Shown here one piece after another: positions 7,570 through 10,138 of a DNA stretch of 10,138 nucleotides. Origin of the DNA: an uncultured Lachnospiraceae bacterium (lineage in GTDB: Bacteria; Bacillota; Clostridia; Lachnospirales; Lachnospiraceae); NCBI GenBank assembly GCA_902782965.1, contig CACZPG010000006.1, forward strand, positions 1 to 10,138, given 5' to 3'. Each line of letters starts with the position of its first letter. The stretch's first letter is position 1. The position numbers were made by a program, and so were the translations under genes. The notes beneath the pieces are model-generated. The model did no database searches. It was given only the letters and a program-made list of their open reading frames with translations, and was not told the DNA's origin.

Positions 7570-8334
7570 TTATTCACCGCATTTTGAGCAAGGTGGAAGG
7601 TTAACCTCACTCAGTTTTTTTCTTTCAACCGTTCTCTTTAACCTTGAGCAGTTTCTCCTGCTGTGATACCTATTCCCGTCTGTTGTTATATAAACACTGT
7701 TCCCGGCAGCTCCTCCGCAGTATTCACAAGCTTTATATCCACTGATCTTTGCACTTTCCAGAGACGTTCCGTGAATGTCAGGTTTAAGGTATGTACAGTT
7801 CCTGGTGTTGTGATATACAACTCCGTTTCTTGCTACATACACATATCTGTCATCCTCTGAAGTTTCAGAAGCTTCCTGATTCCCCCTATAACCTAAATAC
7901 GCTCTCTGTCTGATGTGTTCAGTGATCAAATGGTGATGATTGCCCAGAATCGGGATATCCACATGAACGAAGTAACTTATATGCAGATCTATAAACCCGT
8001 GATCATCCGGAAGCGAGGAGCCTATAAAACTTACTCCTTTCTTTCCGCCAACCACATATTTTTCCAGGAGGGCATCGTTATCTACATATTCGTTAAACCG
8101 GAGCATTACCATCCCCGCGCCGGCAATATCTGCCACTATAGAATCATTCTCCAAAAACTCATCAGACAAAAAAGCATATTCAGCCATATACTCCGCAGTT
8201 TCTATTCCTGCCTCATAAACGGTGGCTTTTACCCTATAGAGTTCACATACATATATGAAAAAAAGCATGGTAAACAGAAATATCGGCAGAACAACCGATG
8301 CCTCAACAGAAACACTCCCCTGATTATTTCTCAT
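7570..8334 (-). CDS. TadE-like pseudopilin with two C-terminal H-C-C-C putative metal-binding modules
   Basis: This 254-residue protein opens with MRNNQG-SVSVEAS, which has a prepilin cleavage site after G6 and Glu at +5, then a hydrophobic helix (about 10-30). This is the classic TadE layout. Residues 31-160 are a typical TadE-like extracytoplasmic region. The C-terminus adds two tandem copies of a Cys/His module. Copy 1 (165-208) has H175, C180, C203 and C206; copy 2 (214-254) has H224, C229, C249 and C252. Both read VY...G..YH-x4-C and end in C-x2-C. The pattern resembles the small Ada-type zinc-binding module found at the ends of various Firmicutes secreted proteins, so metal binding is likely but inferred. 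The start is fixed by GGAGG 6 bases upstream. It follows a 147-bp gap with a long inverted repeat and abuts the next TadE-like gene. Confidence 0.88.
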   Translation of the reverse strand: MRNNQGSVSVEASVVLPIFLFTMLFFIYVCELYRVKATVYEAGIETAEYMAEYAFLSDEFLENDSIVADIAGAGMVMLRFNEYVDNDALLEKYVVGGKKGVSFIGSSLPDDHGFIDLHISYFVHVDIPILGNHHHLITEHIRQRAYLGYRGNQEASETSEDDRYVYVARNGVVYHNTRNCTYLKPDIHGTSLESAKISGYKACEYCGGAAGNSVYITTDGNRYHSRRNCSRLKRTVERKKLSEVNLPPCSKCGE

Positions 8335-8340
8335 TCATGA

Positions 8341-8345
8341 CCTCC
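8341..8345 (-). promoter_or_regulatory. Shine-Dalgarno of the first tadE-like gene
   Basis: GGAGG lies 6 bases before the ATG at 8334-8332. A second ATG at 8338-8336 is in another frame and only 2 bases from the site, so it is not a usable start. The site lies 17 bases past the end of the intergenic stem and should stay unpaired when the hairpin forms. Confidence 0.7.
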
Positions 8346-8362
8346 AAAGCTTCCAAATAATT

Positions 8363-8476
8363 AATAGTCTGCAAAACAGGTATTTTCATATGTCTGAATG
8401 AAGAGACTTGACAATTATTTTTTTTAGCACCAATAATTAATTCAAATGTATGAAAACACCTGCTTCACAGACTATT
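8363..8476. repeat. Long imperfect inverted repeat in the DUF5702/TadE gap
   Basis: The left arm (8363-8390) pairs with the right arm (8449-8476) over 28 positions. Of these, 24 are Watson-Crick. The other four (8372/8467, 8373/8466, 8376/8463, 8382/8457) are all G-U pairs in the minus-strand transcript. The loop is 58 bases and contains a nested AATTATT/AATAATT pair (8413-8419 with 8432-8438). The element fills almost the whole gap, starting 5 bases after the DUF5702 stop and ending 17 bases before the TadE-gene Shine-Dalgarno. It could be an mRNA stabilising or processing hairpin, a MITE, or the arms of an invertible switch. No clear target-site duplication and no U-run typical of a terminator is seen. 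Confidence 0.8.
8408..8437 (+). promoter_or_regulatory. Candidate sigma-A promoter in the inverted-repeat loop, pointing away from the tadE-like genes
   Basis: A perfect TTGACA -35 (8408-8413) is followed, after 18 bases, by AATAAT (8432-8437), which matches the TATAAT -10 at five of six positions. It points right, so it would make antisense RNA to the DUF5702 gene. No plausible plus-strand gene follows. In an AT-rich gap some chance matches are expected, but an exact -35 with near-ideal spacing between two inverted arms is notable. Confidence 0.4.
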
Positions 8477-8481
8477 TGTAT

Positions 8482-9939
8482 CTAATACCCTGTTTCCTCA
8501 TGATAACTGTATTCTTTTCCTTTATAAGTCAGGGAATAATCCACTCCGAAGGCAGTTATACAATTACCGATTCTGAAAGACGCATCGGAATTTTTTATAG
8601 TATTTACCTGGATAAGGTCCAGCATTCTGCTTTCCAGTTTGTCCCCCTGAAGAGCTGCAAGAATCATCAGATAAGCGTTATAGTCCAGACCGGATTCATC
8701 ATCGCCTTCATCACCGGCTATCTGATCTAAATGAGCAAGGCTCTCAAAATCAGTAACCCAGGTTGTTGAACTTTTCAGATAAGGCACTTTATGATTTCTA
8801 AGAAGTCTGTAGACATCTGCCACACTTTCTATATAAGACCAGCAGCCTGCCAAAAGATACTTGACCACAGGCTCCAACGGAGGAAATTCCACTGTAAGAG
8901 CAGCAGCAAGAGCTTCACATTCTCCCATTTTGGCAGTATCCGTTACTATATAAGCAAAATTTGCAGCAAATCTGATAACCAGAATCTCGTCCACAACCTT
9001 CTTATAGTTAGCTCCATCTGTAGATTTCCCTGCTATCAGATATTCCATTTCAAGATTAAGAACTGTATCATTATATTTCTTGTCAGTAAGCGTATTGAAA
9101 TGGCTTCTTGCATAAGCCAGGGATTCTGTTTTTCCAATAAGCGGATTCCCCCAGCCGTTTCCCTTCAAACCGTCATTTTTCATTTGGTTTTTATCACTGA
9201 ATCCGGTATCAATTTCCATATCATCTTCAGCTATTGCTCCTCCTGAAGGCAAAGAATTCATGTCCAGTGTTTCATCCTTAAGTTCTATTCCTTCAGGAAG
9301 GATGAGGGCAGCTATTCCTGCATCTGTATAAGTCTTCAAGGTATCTCTGGGATCAACAACCTCTTCCTCCTCACTATTTTCCGGCTGACTCTCCTCTTCC
9401 TCTGTTGATGTATTTCCTTCTTCAGAAGAATTTTCAGCATTTATCTCAGCCTGTCTGTTATTAATATCACTGTCTACTTTGTTGATAAGGTTACTGTCTA
9501 CCGGTTCGTCTTCACCACCGGTCCTATCCATTATTTTCTGAGCAGCATATTCGGCCAGCTCATATTTGGCATTATCAGCAATCTGTTTCTTGAACTCTCT
9601 GTTATTCTCATCCGTAATATAGACATAGTCAGAAACAGCTATCTCTTCTATTTCAAAGTTCTGTCCTAAATCTGTATTAAGAAGTTCTACCATATCCTCT
9701 TCCAGAGCTCCTTCGCCCTTTCCCGAATAGGTTTTATCAAGCAAAAGGATATTGTAACGATCAAACACATATCTGTTATAATTTGCCAGTTCCGAAGACA
9801 TAGCACTACTAAGTGCCGTTGACATCTTGGTTCGTGCATAACCTCTGTCACATACCTCCATCACAACCATTATCACCACAAGCATTACTGCCAGCAGAAG
9901 TGATACAAAGACCGTCACATATCCTTTTCTTATATTCAT
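8482..9939 (-). CDS. DUF5702 (TadG-like) pilus-locus protein
   Basis: This 485-residue protein starts with MNIRKGYVTVFVSL and an uninterrupted hydrophobic helix (about 7-29), followed by a long extracytoplasmic region. The start and overall layout fit the DUF5702 family, which sits in Tad/Flp pilus loci of Lachnospiraceae in the place of TadG. Its biochemical role is unknown. A strongly acidic Glu/Ser/Asn linker (about 166-196) separates an N-terminal helical part from a C-terminal part. Unlike the three neighbouring pilins, it has Phe instead of Glu at +5 after the candidate cleavage Gly (G6), so it may stay uncleaved as a membrane anchor. The start is supported by AAGGGG 8 bases upstream; that Shine-Dalgarno overlaps the stop of the pilin gene 13 bases away. 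The TAG stop lies 5 bases before the stem of the intergenic inverted repeat. Confidence 0.87.
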   Translation of the reverse strand: MNIRKGYVTVFVSLLLAVMLVVIMVVMEVCDRGYARTKMSTALSSAMSSELANYNRYVFDRYNILLLDKTYSGKGEGALEEDMVELLNTDLGQNFEIEEIAVSDYVYITDENNREFKKQIADNAKYELAEYAAQKIMDRTGGEDEPVDSNLINKVDSDINNRQAEINAENSSEEGNTSTEEEESQPENSEEEEVVDPRDTLKTYTDAGIAALILPEGIELKDETLDMNSLPSGGAIAEDDMEIDTGFSDKNQMKNDGLKGNGWGNPLIGKTESLAYARSHFNTLTDKKYNDTVLNLEMEYLIAGKSTDGANYKKVVDEILVIRFAANFAYIVTDTAKMGECEALAAALTVEFPPLEPVVKYLLAGCWSYIESVADVYRLLRNHKVPYLKSSTTWVTDFESLAHLDQIAGDEGDDESGLDYNAYLMILAALQGDKLESRMLDLIQVNTIKNSDASFRIGNCITAFGVDYSLTYKGKEYSYHEETGY

Positions 9940-9952
9940 AATCTAAACCCCT

Positions 9953-10138
9953 TTATCCTGTTATAGTATTTGATCCGTCCGTTATTGCCTTCCATATTTT
10001 TGTTACCAAAGCGGCAGCTTCATTCTTAAAAACCACCACAAGACCAATCAAAACAACCAGAATAAGTATTATTTCAACCACAGCTACGCCGCTGTTATCT
10101 TGTCCAATTTCTAATAATCTGTTCTTTACTTTCCAAAA
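9953..10138 (-). CDS. Flp1-like type IVb pilin, 5' end cut off by the window
   Basis: An open frame enters from the right edge and ends at TAA (9955-9953), giving 61 visible residues. It reads ...DNSG-VAVVE-IILILVVLIGLVVVF..., with Glu at +5 after the Gly of the prepilin cleavage site, a single hydrophobic helix, and a short tail ending in NTITG. This is the layout of the Flp1-like putative pilins of Clostridia, which are usually about 60-75 residues, so only a few leader residues should be missing. It would be the major subunit of the Flp pilus, processed by a prepilin peptidase not seen here. The gene lies 13 bases upstream of the DUF5702 gene and is surely cotranscribed with it. It is short and was identified by direct translation of the edge. 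Confidence 0.85.
   Translation of the reverse strand, partial: FWKVKNRLLEIGQDNSGVAVVEIILILVVLIGLVVVFKNEAAALVTKIWKAITDGSNTITG

Noticed and set aside
8417..8445. Minus-strand promoter (TTGAAT, 17 bases, AAAAAT) for the tadE-like genes
   Set aside because: Each box matches the consensus at only four of six positions in a very AT-rich loop, so it cannot be told from chance.
8363..8476. Rho-independent terminator
   Set aside because: The loop is 58 bases long, the stem is AT-rich, and the sequence after it (AATTATTTGG) has no uninterrupted U-run. Read-through into the tadE-like genes is expected.
8446..8730. Plus-strand 94-codon ORF just after the candidate rightward promoter
   Set aside because: It has no ribosome binding site, starts almost at the predicted transcription start, and lies antisense to the well-supported DUF5702 gene. 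Its translation looks like a random hydrophobic antisense product.

Overview
The window looks like a chromosomal segment from an AT-rich Gram-positive anaerobe, most probably a member of Lachnospiraceae (Clostridia). The evidence is the protein families present: an Flp1-like pilin, a DUF5702 protein, a DUF6382+FHA protein, and a VaFE/SpaA surface protein ending in an NPKTG sorting signal. Strong AGGAGG-type Shine-Dalgarno sites and a TTG start codon fit this. The assignment is inferred from protein families only; no rRNA or other marker gene is present.

All seven recognisable genes lie on the minus strand, so they are read from high to low coordinates. In transcription order they are: an Flp1-like type IVb pilin (9953 to the right edge, 5' end cut off); a DUF5702 TadG-like protein (8482-9939); a 147-bp gap holding a long inverted repeat; a TadE-like protein with two H-x4-C...C-x2-C modules at its C-terminus (7570-8334); a second, smaller TadE-like protein (7147-7569); a DUF6382/FHA membrane protein (5769-7181); a 1278-residue sortase-type surface protein with an NlpC/P60-like domain, Cna-B/SpaA domains and two VaFE T-Q ester domains (1920-5756, TTG start); and a secreted InlB B-repeat protein (left edge to 1927, 3' end cut off). 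Apart from the 147-bp gap, adjacent genes overlap or lie within 13 bases of each other, which suggests one operon with translational coupling.

The upstream half is the distal end of a Tad/Flp pilus (or Tad-like secretion) locus: major pilin, minor pseudopilins, and a cytoplasmic phosphothreonine reader that probably links assembly to Ser/Thr kinase signalling. The ATPase, platform proteins and prepilin peptidase would be expected beyond the right edge. The downstream half encodes two large surface proteins that are probably adhesins, one with a possible peptidoglycan hydrolase domain. The natural reading is a combined cell-surface attachment operon.

The most unusual non-coding signal is the 114-bp element at 8363-8476. 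It has 28-bp inverted arms whose four mismatches would all be G-U pairs in the operon transcript. Its loop carries a good sigma-A-type promoter pointing away from the downstream genes. It could be an mRNA processing or stability hairpin, a small mobile element (MITE), or an invertible promoter; the sequence alone does not decide between them.
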